The notes: generated from the sequence alone by a model not told the origin. Counted from the stretch's first letter, positions 34,558-44,209 are shown. The stretch: 64,000 nucleotides of DNA from Chloracidobacterium sp. (GCA_015075585.1 JABTUB010000001.1:930001-994000); one strand, 5' to 3'. A program made the numbers and translations.

Positions 34558-37202
34558 TGAAGACTATGGAAATCTTGGAAATTCGCACACTTCGCGGGCC
34601 GAACTATTGGAGCGGCTATTGGAAAAAGCTGATCATAATGCGTCTTGATATCGGCGTTTTTGAGAAGAAGCCGACGAATAAGATCAAAGGTTTTTACGAC
34701 CGGCTTGTCGAAGCTCTGCCTTCCATAGGCTCGCACGGGTGCAGTTATGGCGAGGAAGGCGGCTTTCTCAAGCGGGTCGAAGAGGGCACATGGGCAGGCC
34801 ACGCTATCGAGCATTTTGCTCTCGAACTGCAGACGCTCGCAGGGATGGACACGGGCTACGGCCGGACGCGCGAAACGACCGAGAAAGGCATTTATAATGT
34901 TGTTTTTAGCTATGTCGAGGAGGAGGTCGGGCGTTATGCAGGCCGCGCGGCAGTTCGTTTATGGCTCGATCTGGCTGGCGGACGATCGGTCGATGAGATA
35001 AAGGCCGATCTTGCGAAAGAGATACAGGAGATGCGCGAACTGCGTGAGGAGGTTCGCTTCGGGCCTTCGACGGGTTCGCTTGTCGAAGAGGCCGAAAATC
35101 GAGATATTCCGTTCATTCGCCTTAACGATCAGTCGCTTGTTCAGCTCGGTTACGGCGTTAACCAGAAGAGGATACAGGCAACCACTACCGCGAACACTAA
35201 CATGATCTCGGTTGATATCGCCGGTGACAAAGCCGCAACAAAAAAGCTGCTCGGCGATATGGGTGTTCCTGTGCCGAAAGGCTATCGAATCCGTGATATC
35301 GAAGACCTAGAAGACATCTTAGGTCGTGTCGGCTATCCTGCTGTGATCAAACCACTTGACGGCAATCACGGTAAGGGTGCGACTGTCGGTATCAAGAACC
35401 TTGATGAAGCAACGGTCGCTTGGGAAAAGGCAAAGGAATACTCACGGTGGATCATTGTCGAGCAGCAGCTGATCGGTGCGGATTTTCGTGCTTTGGTGGT
35501 TAATAATCGGTTGATAGCGGTTGCTGAACGCATTCCGGCACATGTAAAAGGCGACGGCAAACATTCGATCAAAGAACTGATCGATATTACAAATCAAGAC
35601 CCTAGGCGCGGCTATGGCCATGAGAACGTTTTGACCGAGATCAGCATAGATAATCAGACCATGCGCTGCATTGCAAAGGCGGGATATACGCTCGAAAGCA
35701 AACTAAAGAAGGGCGAGATCCTGCACCTTAAGACCACAGCGAACATCTCGACCGGCGGCACGGCGATCGACCGAACGGATGAAGTGCATCCTGAGAACGT
35801 ATTTTTGTTCGAACGCATTGCGAAGATAATAGGCCTGGATGTTGCAGGCATTGATGTTATAGCTCCGAATGTCAGCGAGCCCCTGAGGCAGAACGGCGGC
35901 GGCATCATCGAGGTGAATGCAGCTCCGGGATTTCGAATGCATCTGGCTCCGAGCGAGGGCATCGGCAGGAATGTCGCTGAACACGTGATCGAGATGCTGT
36001 TTCCGCCCGGAGCTCAGGCAAGGATACCTATCTTTGCTATCACGGGCACGAACGGAAAGACAACGACGACACGGCTGATCGCGCATATCCTGAAAAATAG
36101 CGGACGCAGCGTCGGATTTACCACTACGGACGGTACGTACATCGGTAACCAGCAGATCGTGCAGGGTGATAATACAGGGCCTGTTTCGGCTCAGCTGGTT
36201 CTCAAAGACCCGACAGTTGATGTTGCGGTGCTTGAGACCGCACGCGGCGGCATCATACGAAGCGGACTTGGATTCGACTATTGTGATATCGGTGTAGTGC
36301 TTAATATTGCGGCCGATCATCTCGGCCTGAAGGATGTTAATACACTAGAGGATCTCGCACGCGTCAAGTCTGTCGTGCCGCGTGCTGTCTCGAAGCGCGG
36401 TTTTACTGTGCTCAATGCAGAAGATCCGCTTGTTTATGAAATGAAAGAGTTGACCGACGGTACCGTGGTTTGCTTTTCGATGGATGAAGATCATCCGAAC
36501 ATAAAGAAACGTGCCGAGCGTGGCCGCATCACCTGTGTTTATGAGAACGGTTACGTAACCATCTTAAAGGGTAAGTGGAAGGTGCGCGTCGAAAAGGCGT
36601 CGAATATTCCGATCACATACGACGGCCGTGCTGAATTCATGATCCAGAACGTGCTCGCAGCAACGCTCGCGTGCTTTGTGCATGGTGTTTCGCTTGAAGA
36701 CCTTCGCGTCGGGCTGACGACATTCAACGCGGGAACGGCGCAGACGCCGGGACGCTTGAATTTTGTCGAGATCGGCGACGTTACTGTCCTTATGGACTAC
36801 GCACACAATCCGGCGGGGCTGCGAGGTTTGACGGCGTTCATCAACAAGCTGCCGAACAAATATCGTACCTGCGTCATCAACGGCACCGGGGACCGTCGCG
36901 ATCAGGACATCATCGAACTAGGGCAGATCGCCGGCGGAACATTTGACCGTATTGTGATCCGCCGCGGACATTATCTGCGCGGGCGTGATGAGAATGAGAC
37001 CTACGCACTGCTTAAGAAGGGTATTGCCCTGTCGGGCAAGGAGCCGACGATCCGCGTTATTCCTGAGAGCCGCGATGCGATCCATCACGCGATCAAATAC
37101 GGGCGAAAAGGCGAACTTGTTGTTACACTTGCCGACCGCGTGCCGGACGATATGGCGATAGTGCAGGAGTATAAGGATATGAAGGCGGCCGAGTTCAAGT
37201 AG
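34554..37202 (+). CDS. cphA: Cyanophycin synthetase
   Basis: 882 residues. It builds cyanophycin by adding Asp to the backbone and Arg to side chains, using one ATP for each. The N-terminal domain (MEILEIRTLRGPNYWS, SYGEEGGFLKRVEEGTWAGHAIEH) is typical of CphA. An ATP-grasp domain covers about 215-480 (IKPLDGNHGKGATVGI), and a Mur ligase-like domain starts at GTNGKTTTT (498-506), with ETARGGIIRSGLGFDYCDIGVVLN further on. Several starts are possible: the ATG overlapping the cphB stop, or MEILEIR at 34566, which fits the family better. The 3' end overlaps the convergent isoaspartyl peptidase by eight bases. Confidence 0.95.
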   Translation: MMKTMEILEIRTLRGPNYWSGYWKKLIIMRLDIGVFEKKPTNKIKGFYDRLVEALPSIGSHGCSYGEEGGFLKRVEEGTWAGHAIEHFALELQTLAGMDTGYGRTRETTEKGIYNVVFSYVEEEVGRYAGRAAVRLWLDLAGGRSVDEIKADLAKEIQEMRELREEVRFGPSTGSLVEEAENRDIPFIRLNDQSLVQLGYGVNQKRIQATTTANTNMISVDIAGDKAATKKLLGDMGVPVPKGYRIRDIEDLEDILGRVGYPAVIKPLDGNHGKGATVGIKNLDEATVAWEKAKEYSRWIIVEQQLIGADFRALVVNNRLIAVAERIPAHVKGDGKHSIKELIDITNQDPRRGYGHENVLTEISIDNQTMRCIAKAGYTLESKLKKGEILHLKTTANISTGGTAIDRTDEVHPENVFLFERIAKIIGLDVAGIDVIAPNVSEPLRQNGGGIIEVNAAPGFRMHLAPSEGIGRNVAEHVIEMLFPPGAQARIPIFAITGTNGKTTTTRLIAHILKNSGRSVGFTTTDGTYIGNQQIVQGDNTGPVSAQLVLKDPTVDVAVLETARGGIIRSGLGFDYCDIGVVLNIAADHLGLKDVNTLEDLARVKSVVPRAVSKRGFTVLNAEDPLVYEMKELTDGTVVCFSMDEDHPNIKKRAERGRITCVYENGYVTILKGKWKVRVEKASNIPITYDGRAEFMIQNVLAATLACFVHGVSLEDLRVGLTTFNAGTAQTPGRLNFVEIGDVTVLMDYAHNPAGLRGLTAFINKLPNKYRTCVINGTGDRRDQDIIELGQIAGGTFDRIVIRRGHYLRGRDENETYALLKKGIALSGKEPTIRVIPESRDAIHHAIKYGRKGELVVTLADRVPDDMAIVQEYKDMKAAEFK

Positions 37203-38151
37203 CCTTATTCGGCCGCTGCGATGACGCTGCTTGTTCTGAATAAATGCCGATCTGCGGACTGCCGCCTTCGGTAATAAAGCCTCTGTACATACCTTCTGAA
37301 TTGAACGGCAGCGTTACGTTGCCGTATTGATCGACCGCGATGAGTCCGCCTTCGCCCCCGATCTCGGTGAGCCTCGCGACGGTTTCCTCAGCCGCATCGT
37401 TTAACGAAAGGCCTTTGTATCTCATACGCGCGGCAACATCGTGGGCCGCTACGCTCAGCATGAAATACTCGCCGTGGCCGGTACAGGACACGGCGCAGAT
37501 ATCATCTGCGTAGGTTCCGAGTCCGACGAGCGGCGTGTCGCCGACGCGGCCGAACTTCTTATTGGTCATCCCGCCGGTCGATGTCGCGGCCGCAAGCCGT
37601 CCGCTGCCGTCGCATGCTACCGCTCCAACGGTTCCCATTGCCTTTGGTGCCGAGTGATCCAGTCGGATACGCCCGTCGGCGAGTGCATCCTGAAGCTGCC
37701 GCCAGCGGTGCTCGGTAAAGAAATACTCATCCGGCTCGGTTGAGACACCGAGTTCTTCCGCAAATTGACCGGCGCCTTCGCCTGCGAGCAGAACGTGCGG
37801 CGTACGATCCATAACGAGCCGGGCAAGTGAGATCGGATTGCGGATATTCTTGACCGCCGCGACCGCGCCGGCCTTTAGAGCGGAGCCATCCATGATCGCC
37901 GCATCCATTTCCTGCTTGCCTTCGTGTGTGAAAACTGCACCGCGGCCGGCGTTAAAAAGCGGAAAATCTTCGAGTGAACAAACTGCAGCCTCGACCGCGT
38001 CGAGCGCAGAGCCTTTTCGGCATAAAACCTTCCAACCGGCGTCCATTGCGGCCTCGAGTCCTTTGCGGTATTCGGCTTCGAGTGCCGGCGTCATCTGCGA
38101 CCGCAGGATCGTGCCTGCTCCTCCGTGGATAGCTAAAGCAATTTTCGTCAT
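37195..38151 (-). CDS. iaaA: Isoaspartyl peptidase / L-asparaginase (Ntn-hydrolase)
   Basis: 318 residues of the plant-type asparaginase family, a self-cleaving Ntn hydrolase. Markers are AIHGGAG near the start, the NAGRGAVF segment, and the autocleavage site before T174 in GTVGAVA. The STGGM and GTYAD/CTGHGE regions contact substrate. Such enzymes hydrolyse isoaspartyl dipeptides including beta-Asp-Arg. Since cphB and cphA lie convergently beside it, it most likely finishes cyanophycin breakdown to Asp and Arg (inference from context). Confidence 0.93.
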   Translation of the reverse strand: MTKIALAIHGGAGTILRSQMTPALEAEYRKGLEAAMDAGWKVLCRKGSALDAVEAAVCSLEDFPLFNAGRGAVFTHEGKQEMDAAIMDGSALKAGAVAAVKNIRNPISLARLVMDRTPHVLLAGEGAGQFAEELGVSTEPDEYFFTEHRWRQLQDALADGRIRLDHSAPKAMGTVGAVACDGSGRLAAATSTGGMTNKKFGRVGDTPLVGLGTYADDICAVSCTGHGEYFMLSVAAHDVAARMRYKGLSLNDAAEETVARLTEIGGEGGLIAVDQYGNVTLPFNSEGMYRGFITEGGSPQIGIYSEQAASSQRPNKAT

Positions 38152-38287
38152 ATTTCGATGTTACAGTTTATTTGCTGAAAATGCTCAATGGGCATTACGC
38201 GGGCGGGAAAGCGAAAGATGCCGCACGACCCATCGGGACGCGCGGCATTCTCAGCTATGCAACGTTCGATCCGGCGCTTGTTTGCCG

Positions 38288-39259
38288 TTAATGAGCTGCC
38301 TCGACAGAGCGGATCACCCATTGGGCGATTCTTGCATCGGGAAGCAGGCCCTGAGGCGAAATAGTGTAATCAAGTCCGGCGAGCCGTTTCTTCACGCCTT
38401 CTTCGATGCCGCCGTACGAGAGCAGCAGCGGAACGATCAGTACACTCGATCTTTCATCGAGAGCGCGTTTTACGATGGAACGGAATTCCTCGGTCGCTCG
38501 GCTGCGGATCGGTTCGGGAGCATCGTCGCGAACGGTCAGATAGTCGATCCGCTTATACGAGCTTTCTGCCTTCATCTCATTCGCGATCTGGGACATATCT
38601 TTCAGCCACAGGTCGTTCGCGGCATCATCCACAGGGCCGTGTGCGACGATAACGACAACCTCTTTCTTCGGTGCCTTGCTGATCGATCTTGCGTGGTCGA
38701 GCAATATCTTTGCAACGACAGGGTCGGCATCAAGCGCAGGTACTGTCTTTATTACCGCTTTATGCGTAACAGGCGTTGTTGGGTCGAAAGCGGGGCTTTC
38801 AGACAACATATCGCTGCTTGCGTGGCCATCGTGCCCCATCGAACCATGATCCATCTTTGCGAACTTGGCGAGGTCGGCCGGAGCGGTCTTTCCGGAACCG
38901 AGAAGATACTCTGTCGATGTTATCACCGTGCTCTTTGATGATATGAAAAGAGGAACGGCAACAATGGTTGATGCTCCGCGTTCTTCCAGCTTATTGATCG
39001 CGTCCTGGATCGTGCGTTTGGTAGCCATACCGAATGCAACCTCGGTCGGAAACTTCTTATCGACCTCTGCGGCGACGCGCCGAACCTCTTCATTCCAATT
39101 CGCCTGTCCGCCGTGGGCAAGCAGAAGCACACCGACGTCGCCCTTCGAATGCGACATCGCAGGGTCGTGATGCGAATGCTGCGCTTGTGACGCAGAGACA
39201 ATTAAAACGAGAGCAAAAAGAGCAGCGAAATATCTCTTCAAATTCAACATAAATTTCAT
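38288..39259 (-). CDS. Exported CbiX-like chelatase-fold protein with His/Met-rich segments
   Basis: About 323 residues from the ATG at 39259 (alternatives: ATG 39250, TTG 39271). A signal peptide (YFAALFALVLIVSASQ) leads to a histidine-rich mature start, AQHSHHDPAMSHSKGD. Two CbiX/sirohydrochlorin-chelatase half-domains follow: the first with VGVLLLAHGG, the second with VVVIVAHGP. Between them lies MDHGSMGHDGHASSDM, another His/Met-rich insert of the kind that binds copper or similar metals. Cytoplasmic CbiX enzymes insert metal into sirohydrochlorin, but this one is exported and lies downstream of copA. A role in metal binding or sensing outside the cytoplasm is my inference. Confidence 0.75.
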   Translation of the reverse strand: MKFMLNLKRYFAALFALVLIVSASQAQHSHHDPAMSHSKGDVGVLLLAHGGQANWNEEVRRVAAEVDKKFPTEVAFGMATKRTIQDAINKLEERGASTIVAVPLFISSKSTVITSTEYLLGSGKTAPADLAKFAKMDHGSMGHDGHASSDMLSESPAFDPTTPVTHKAVIKTVPALDADPVVAKILLDHARSISKAPKKEVVVIVAHGPVDDAANDLWLKDMSQIANEMKAESSYKRIDYLTVRDDAPEPIRSRATEEFRSIVKRALDERSSVLIVPLLLSYGGIEEGVKKRLAGLDYTISPQGLLPDARIAQWVIRSVEAAH

Positions 39260-39353
39260 ATATACCAACAAGGTAACGATGTTAGACTAATTGAAAGTTA
39301 TTTTCAACAGTAGAAATGGTTATGTTGAATGAACAAAGTCTCGATCTTGAACT

Positions 39354-41867
39354 TCAGATCTTTGCTGACCTGAGGCGAAGGGCATTTGCGATGACCGAGA
39401 CCGAGCTGAAAGTCATCGCCGCACTTGCGATCATAGGTGAAAGCAGAAGCCCGAAGACAGGGAACAAAATTCCTGCCGCAACGGGAACTCCGACGCTGTT
39501 GTACACAAAGGCAAAGAATAGATTTTGGCGAATATTCTTCATTGTCGCACGGCTTAGGTTGCGGGCCTTAAGAATTCCTGTGAGGTCGGGCCTAAGCAGC
39601 GTGATGTCGGCAGATTCGATCGCTACATCGGTGCCGCTTGCAAATGCGATGCCTACATCGGCCTGAGCGAGAGCAGGTGCATCGTTAACACCGTCGCCGG
39701 CCATCGCGACCTTCCTGCCATTTGCCTGCAGTTCTTTTACGGCGGCTGCCTTGTCCTGCGGCATAACTTCGGCAAAGAAGCGGCCGATCCCCAGCGTTCT
39801 CGCGACCGCTTCAGCCGTTGATGCGTTATCGCCGGTCATCATCATAACTTCGATGCCTTGCCGGTGAAGCTCATCAATGGCTGCTTTTGCAGATGGTTTG
39901 ATCGCATCGGCGACCGCGATCTCGCCTATCGGCATATCGTTCACAACGACCGCAAGCCGTGAGCCGGCTTCGCCTTGTCCTACTGCGTAGTCATTAGTTG
40001 AAGGTACAAAACCCTTCTCCACACGTCCTACAAACACTTTCTTGCCGTCAACTTCGCCTGTGATGCCTATGCCCGTGGTCGAACGGAAATCATTTGCCTC
40101 TGAGATCGTAAGGCCGCGTTTTTCGGCCTCGGCAAGGACCGCCGCGGCAAGGGGATGTTCGCTGTGGCGTTCGAGTGATGCGGCAAGGCGGACGACCTCG
40201 TCGGCGGTGTATTTGTCACCATCGACAGCATTTACACCGACGACCGCCGGCTTTCCTTCGGTGAGCGTACCGGTCTTATCAATTATCATCGAGTCGATCT
40301 TCTCGAGGGTTTCAAGGGCCTCAGCCTTTTTGACGAGTACGCCGTTCTTGGCGCCTTTGCCCGTTCCGACCATTATTGACATAGGCGTTGCGAGGCCGAG
40401 AGCGCAGGGGCAAGCGATTATGAGCACGGAAACTGCCGCAACGATCGCTGATGCAAGGCTGCCCAATGTGACCCACACCACGAATGAGACAGCGGCGACA
40501 ACTATCACCGCCGGAACAAAATACGCCGAGACGACATCTGCCAGACGCTGTATCGGAGCACGGCTACGCTGAGCTTCGCCGACCATTCGGACGATATTCG
40601 CCAAAAGCGTTTCTCCGCCGACCTTCTCGGCCCGCATCTTAAAACTGCCGCTGCCGTTCATCGTACCGCCGATCACTTTGTCGCCGGAACGCTTTTCGAC
40701 CGGCATCGACTCGCCTGTCACCATAGATTCGTCTATCGCCGACGATCCTTCCACGATCTCACCATCCGTCGGGATCTTTTCATTAGCTTTTACTCGAAGG
40801 AGTTGTCCCGCGTGAACGTGTGAAAGCTCGACGGCCTCTTCGCTGCCGTCGGCTTTGACGATAGTTGCCGTGTCGGGAGCAAGCCGCAGAAGTTCTTTGA
40901 TAGTAGAGGATGTTTGTGAGCGTGCCCTTAATTCGAGCACTTGGCCGAGGAGCACGAGCGACGTTATTACTGCAGCTGATTCAAAATATAGCGGTACCGA
41001 GCCTGTGTGAGGGTCGAGCATCGATGTCGGGAATACCTGCGGGAACAGAAGGCCCACAAGGCTCAATAGGTAAGCGGCGCCCGTGCCGATTGCGATCAGC
41101 GTGAACATATTCGGGCTTAAATTTCTTATCGAAGCGACCGCACGCTCAAAGAACGGAGCTCCGGCCCACAGCACTACAGGCGTTGCAAGAGCGAACTGAA
41201 CCCACGCCAAAGTTCCTTGCCATGTATGAAGAAATCCTGCCGGCACGAACATCTCACCCATTGCGATCACAAAGACAGGCACGGTGAAGACAAGGCTTAT
41301 GCTAAACCGCCGCTTCATATCGTCGTATTCCGGGTCCGGCAGGTCATCCAGCGTGATCTCTTTCGGCTCAAGCGCCATTCCGCAGATAGGACAAGTTCCG
41401 GGACCGATCTGTACGATCTCAGGATGCATCGGGCAGGTATATTCGACATTTGTGGGTTGATCGGCCGGCTGCTTCGGTTCGAGATATCTTTGCGGGTCGG
41501 CTGCAAATTTTGTACGGCAGCCCGGCATACAGAAGTAATATTTCGTGCCGTTATGTTCGAATTCGTCCGCCGCTGCCGCAGGATCGACCGACATACCGCA
41601 GACAGGGTCGATCACCGACGAGGGTTTGCCGCAATATTCACCCGCATCAGGAGTTTCAGCGGCCAAATATTTCGCAGGTTCTTTTTCAAAGTGGTCCCGA
41701 CATCCGGAATTACAGAAATAGTACGTTTTGCCGTCAAGCACATAACTCGCTGCGGCGGTTTCGGGTGTGACGAGCATTTTGCAGACCGGATCGGTATGTA
41801 TCTCCGGTTCGGGTTCGGGCCGTTTGCGGCTCAGTTGTGTAAGTTGTGTTTTTCCGTTGGTTTCCAT
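39354..41867 (-). CDS. copA: Copper-type P1B ATPase with two YHS domains and a heavy-metal-binding domain
   Basis: 837 residues. An ATP-driven exporter of Cu(I) or a similar ion. Instead of the usual N-terminal HMA domains it has two YHS domains (about 25-70, C29/C52/C56; and 87-130, C90/C113/C117) and a short domain with YTCPMHP and CPICGMAL (143-168). The membrane ATPase follows: TGES phosphatase motif, C486-P-C488 in the transport helix, phosphorylation site D530 in [11 protein letters not shown] in SEHPLA and the hinge [13 protein letters not shown] and the YHS domains point to copper or silver. A MerR-type operator and promoter lie directly upstream, overlapping the merR stop. Confidence 0.93.
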   Translation of the reverse strand: METNGKTQLTQLSRKRPEPEPEIHTDPVCKMLVTPETAAASYVLDGKTYYFCNSGCRDHFEKEPAKYLAAETPDAGEYCGKPSSVIDPVCGMSVDPAAAADEFEHNGTKYYFCMPGCRTKFAADPQRYLEPKQPADQPTNVEYTCPMHPEIVQIGPGTCPICGMALEPKEITLDDLPDPEYDDMKRRFSISLVFTVPVFVIAMGEMFVPAGFLHTWQGTLAWVQFALATPVVLWAGAPFFERAVASIRNLSPNMFTLIAIGTGAAYLLSLVGLLFPQVFPTSMLDPHTGSVPLYFESAAVITSLVLLGQVLELRARSQTSSTIKELLRLAPDTATIVKADGSEEAVELSHVHAGQLLRVKANEKIPTDGEIVEGSSAIDESMVTGESMPVEKRSGDKVIGGTMNGSGSFKMRAEKVGGETLLANIVRMVGEAQRSRAPIQRLADVVSAYFVPAVIVVAAVSFVVWVTLGSLASAIVAAVSVLIIACPCALGLATPMSIMVGTGKGAKNGVLVKKAEALETLEKIDSMIIDKTGTLTEGKPAVVGVNAVDGDKYTADEVVRLAASLERHSEHPLAAAVLAEAEKRGLTISEANDFRSTTGIGITGEVDGKKVFVGRVEKGFVPSTNDYAVGQGEAGSRLAVVVNDMPIGEIAVADAIKPSAKAAIDELHRQGIEVMMMTGDNASTAEAVARTLGIGRFFAEVMPQDKAAAVKELQANGRKVAMAGDGVNDAPALAQADVGIAFASGTDVAIESADITLLRPDLTGILKARNLSRATMKNIRQNLFFAFVYNSVGVPVAAGILFPVFGLLLSPMIASAAMTFSSVSVIANALRLRSAKI

Positions 41868-41887
41868 AGCATTTCTCGTTACTCAAC

Positions 41888-41919
41888 AGTTTACATCCTG
41901 ACAGTTGGTGTCAGGTCAA
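41888..41919 (-). promoter_or_regulatory. MerR-type operator-promoter of copA
   Basis: On the minus strand, TTGACC (41919-41914) and TAAACT (41893-41888) are 20 bases apart. The spacer is longer than the usual 17, as in MerR-regulated promoters. It contains a perfect dyad CCTGACA-N5-TGTCAGG (41897-41915). The -35 box overlaps the merR stop codon. Transcription would start near 41881, about 14 bases before the copA ATG. Confidence 0.85.
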
Positions 41920-42350
41920 GGGCGATCTGCGGTACTGTCTGAAGAGTCGGAAAAAGATTCGATCAGACGGCAGACGGAATGGCCGTCGGGAGCCGAGTTT
42001 TTCATTGACGCCCACAGATCGGCAGCCTTTTCGAGACGATCTTGGAGGCGCTTGAGTTCGCGGATCTTCTGGCGATTTTCCTTTATGCGCCGCTGTACGA
42101 TCTCGCGAACCATCGGACACGGCGAATCGCCATGCGACGCGTCGGAAAGTACCTTTTCGATCTCGCCAAGCGTGAATCCCAGCTCTTTGGCTGATGCAAT
42201 GAACCGCAGCCGCTGAACATCATCGCGGCTGTACATCTTATAGCCGTTACGAAGGTCGCGTGACGGTTTTAGAAGTCCGATGCGGGTGTAATGGCGGACG
42301 GTGAAAAGCGGCACGTTCGCACGCTTTGCGATAACGGAAGCTGTCATCAT
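41916..42350 (-). CDS. MerR-family metal-responsive transcription activator
   Basis: 144 residues. The winged-helix DNA-binding part (ASVIAKRANVPLFTVRHYTRIGLLKPSR, about 4-31; NGYKMYSRDDVQRLRFI) is followed by a dimerisation helix (about 80-112). Candidate metal ligands are C78 in DSPCPM and C127 in HSVCRL, with H73 and H124 nearby. This spacing resembles ZntR/CadR/PbrR-like regulators more than CueR, so the inducing metal may be zinc-like or mixed. Its target site lies at the 3' end of its own gene, in front of copA, so metal-bound protein should switch on copA and the genes after it. ATG at 42350 or 42347. Confidence 0.9.
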   Translation of the reverse strand: MMTASVIAKRANVPLFTVRHYTRIGLLKPSRDLRNGYKMYSRDDVQRLRFIASAKELGFTLGEIEKVLSDASHGDSPCPMVREIVQRRIKENRQKIRELKRLQDRLEKAADLWASMKNSAPDGHSVCRLIESFSDSSDSTADRP

Positions 42351-42415
42351 AGGTCAATATTACTTTGTTCAGAGATTTTCAGGAATAGACGGCCGATTGC
42401 TCGTTTCTAATTAGT

Positions 42416-42506
42416 GGCGGGATTTACCGATCCCGCCGGACCTTAACCGAAAAGGCGCGCGTCCGGTATGCGGACGCAAGCAAAGCCAAGAGGCCGCAGT
42501 TGCGGC
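42416..42506. other. Two hairpins in the leader of the CAP-domain gene
   Basis: GGCGGGAT-ttaccg-ATCCCGCC (42416-42437) and GCCGCA-gt-TGCGGC (42493-42506) are both perfect. Neither is followed by a T tract. They lie between divergent merR and the CAP gene and may be RNA structures or binding sites. Confidence 0.35.
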
Positions 42507-42533
42507 GATCTCGGGCTGCCGAAGTGAGGATAA

Positions 42534-43130
42534 ATGCGCAGAACCTTTCTTGCTCTCCTATTAGCTGTTTCCGGCCTCTCGATCACCGTATTCGCACAGG
42601 CGTCGCGGCCTGCAAAGCCGATGGCAATTCGGGTTGGCATCGGCGGCGGATTTCTCGACCCCGACTCGCGTCCGAGGGTTGCGAATGTCGAAAAGGTCGC
42701 AGCCGTCAAGTCATCCGTGATCGCGAACACCGCCTCGTTCGAAAAGGCCGCGTTCGATATGATCAACCAAAAAAGAGCGGAGCAAGGATTGAAGCCTCTC
42801 GAATGGAGCGGACGGCTTCTGAGTGTTGCACGTACGCATTCGCAGAACATGGCCGAATACGATTTCTTTTCTCACAAGGGCCTCGACGGCAAATACGTAA
42901 GCGATCGCGCGGATGACGCGCAGATCGGAACGTGGCGGCTGATCGGTGAGAACATCGCATTTAACCGCGGTTTTAATGACCCGGTCGCAAAGGCGGTCGA
43001 ACTTTGGCTCAACTCCGCAACACATCGGCGCAACCTCTTAAATCCGGATTGGAGAGAAACGGCCGTCGGCATCGCGATCGGCGAGGACGGTTCGTACTAC
43101 TTCACCCAGGTCTTTCTGGTCAGGAAATGA
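42534..43130 (+). CDS. Exported CAP-domain (YkwD/SCP-like) protein
   Basis: 198 residues. GAGG lies 4 bases before the ATG, and a signal peptide (RTFLALLLAVSGLSITVFA, cleavage near FAQA) follows. The CAP domain covers about 70-198: FDMINQKRAEQGLKPLEW, VARTHSQNMAEYDFFSHKG, GENIAFNRG and LNSATHRRNLLNPDWRETAVG, with the two conserved histidines (HSQNM, THRRN) and the two acidic partners. Bacterial members are secreted; many have no proven activity. The gene stands alone and ends at a terminator. Confidence 0.88.
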   Translation: MRRTFLALLLAVSGLSITVFAQASRPAKPMAIRVGIGGGFLDPDSRPRVANVEKVAAVKSSVIANTASFEKAAFDMINQKRAEQGLKPLEWSGRLLSVARTHSQNMAEYDFFSHKGLDGKYVSDRADDAQIGTWRLIGENIAFNRGFNDPVAKAVELWLNSATHRRNLLNPDWRETAVGIAIGEDGSYYFTQVFLVRK

Positions 43131-43154
43131 TCGGGTCAACTTTCGATATTAAAG

Positions 43155-43190
43155 CTCCGAATTTCCTGCAATAGGGAATTCGGAGTTTCT
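43155..43190 (+). terminator. Intrinsic terminator of the CAP-domain gene
   Basis: Stem CTCCGAATTTCC / GGGAATTCGGAG (12 pairs, one mismatch), seven-base loop, then TTTCT. Confidence 0.8.
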
Positions 43191-43206
43191 AATTTATCCT
43201 TATAGC

Positions 43207-44133
43207 GTGTCGTTCTCTCTGTCGTCTTACGCAAAGGTTAATCTCGGCCTGCGGATCTTGGGCAAGCGCAGCGACGGTTTGCACGAGCTTTGCACCGTTT
43301 TTCAGACCGTATCGCTGCACGACACTCTTACCTTCTCTCCGGCGGCCGGTCTTGAGCTTTCCTGCGACGATCCGCAAATCCCTGTTGACGGGAGCAACTT
43401 GATCGTGCGGGCAGCTCATCTGCTCGGGGAAATTGCCGGCAGAGAAGTTACCGGCCGCATACATTTGCAGAAGAGCATCCCGTCGCCGGGCGGCCTGGGC
43501 GGAGGCTCCTCGAATGCCGTTTCCGCGATAGTGGGCCTTTGCAGGCTCAATTCGATCATTCTGTCAAAACCTGAATCGTTTGCCGGGCAGATCTCCCGGC
43601 TTGGCGCGGACGTGCCATTCTTCTTGTATGGCGGAACGGCGTTGGGAACAGGACGCGGAGACATGATCTCGTCCGAGATCGAGCAGGCCGACTATCCGTA
43701 TATGCTGATCGTCACTCCTGACGTCGCGGTCCCGACGGCAGGAGCTTTCCGTGCATTCAATGCTAAGCCCTTGACTTCTGTTGGGGCTGAACGTATCCTT
43801 ACTGTTTGCCGAAACGAGGCTGAGTATTTGACTCTGTCTCGAGCCGCGTTGATAAATGACCTCGAATCGACGGTGTTCGCAGCTTTTCCCGAGATCGAGC
43901 GGGTAAAGGATACTTTGATCGAACTCGGGGCAGTTAATGCGGCGATGAGCGGCAGCGGAGCATCGGTCTTCGCGGTATTTGATAACAGAGAGACACGGCA
44001 AACAGCATTAGAAGCCCTAGACTCGGAACGAGCGTGGCGAAAGTTTGCCGTAGCAACCGTTTCGCGTGGCGAATACCAGCGCGATACACAGATCAGTGAG
44101 GTTGTTTCCGCGTCGATTCTCAACAGATCTTAA
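43207..44133 (+). CDS. ispE: 4-diphosphocytidyl-2-C-methyl-D-erythritol kinase
   Basis: 308 residues of the GHMP kinase family. It phosphorylates CDP-methylerythritol in the non-mevalonate isoprenoid pathway. Catalytic K10 is in SYAKVNLGL, the ATP-binding glycine-rich loop is SPGGLGGGSSNAV (93-105), and the catalytic aspartate is D135 in LGADVPFFL. The C-terminal GHMP motif is AAMSGSGASVFAVF. It starts with GTG at 43207, just after the CAP-gene terminator. A tRNA gene begins one base after the TAA. Confidence 0.93.
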   Translation: MSFSLSSYAKVNLGLRILGKRSDGLHELCTVFQTVSLHDTLTFSPAAGLELSCDDPQIPVDGSNLIVRAAHLLGEIAGREVTGRIHLQKSIPSPGGLGGGSSNAVSAIVGLCRLNSIILSKPESFAGQISRLGADVPFFLYGGTALGTGRGDMISSEIEQADYPYMLIVTPDVAVPTAGAFRAFNAKPLTSVGAERILTVCRNEAEYLTLSRAALINDLESTVFAAFPEIERVKDTLIELGAVNAAMSGSGASVFAVFDNRETRQTALEALDSERAWRKFAVATVSRGEYQRDTQISEVVSASILNRS

Positions 44134-44134
44134 T

Positions 44135-44209
44135 TGGGGCGTAGCCAAGTGGTAAGGCACCGGGTTTTGGTTCCGGCATTCGTAGGTTCGAATCCTCCCG
44201 CCCCAGCCA
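44135..44209 (+). tRNA. tRNA-Gln (anticodon TTG)
   Basis: A 75-base cloverleaf: acceptor TGGGGCG / CGCCCCA, D arm around GCCAAGTGGTAAGGC, anticodon stem CCGGG / TCCGG with loop TTTTGGT (anticodon TTG, reads CAA), and T arm with GGTTCGAATCC. The 3' CCA is encoded (44207-44209). Only one base separates it from the ispE stop, and a terminator follows 19 bases later, so it is probably processed from the ispE transcript. Confidence 0.96.
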
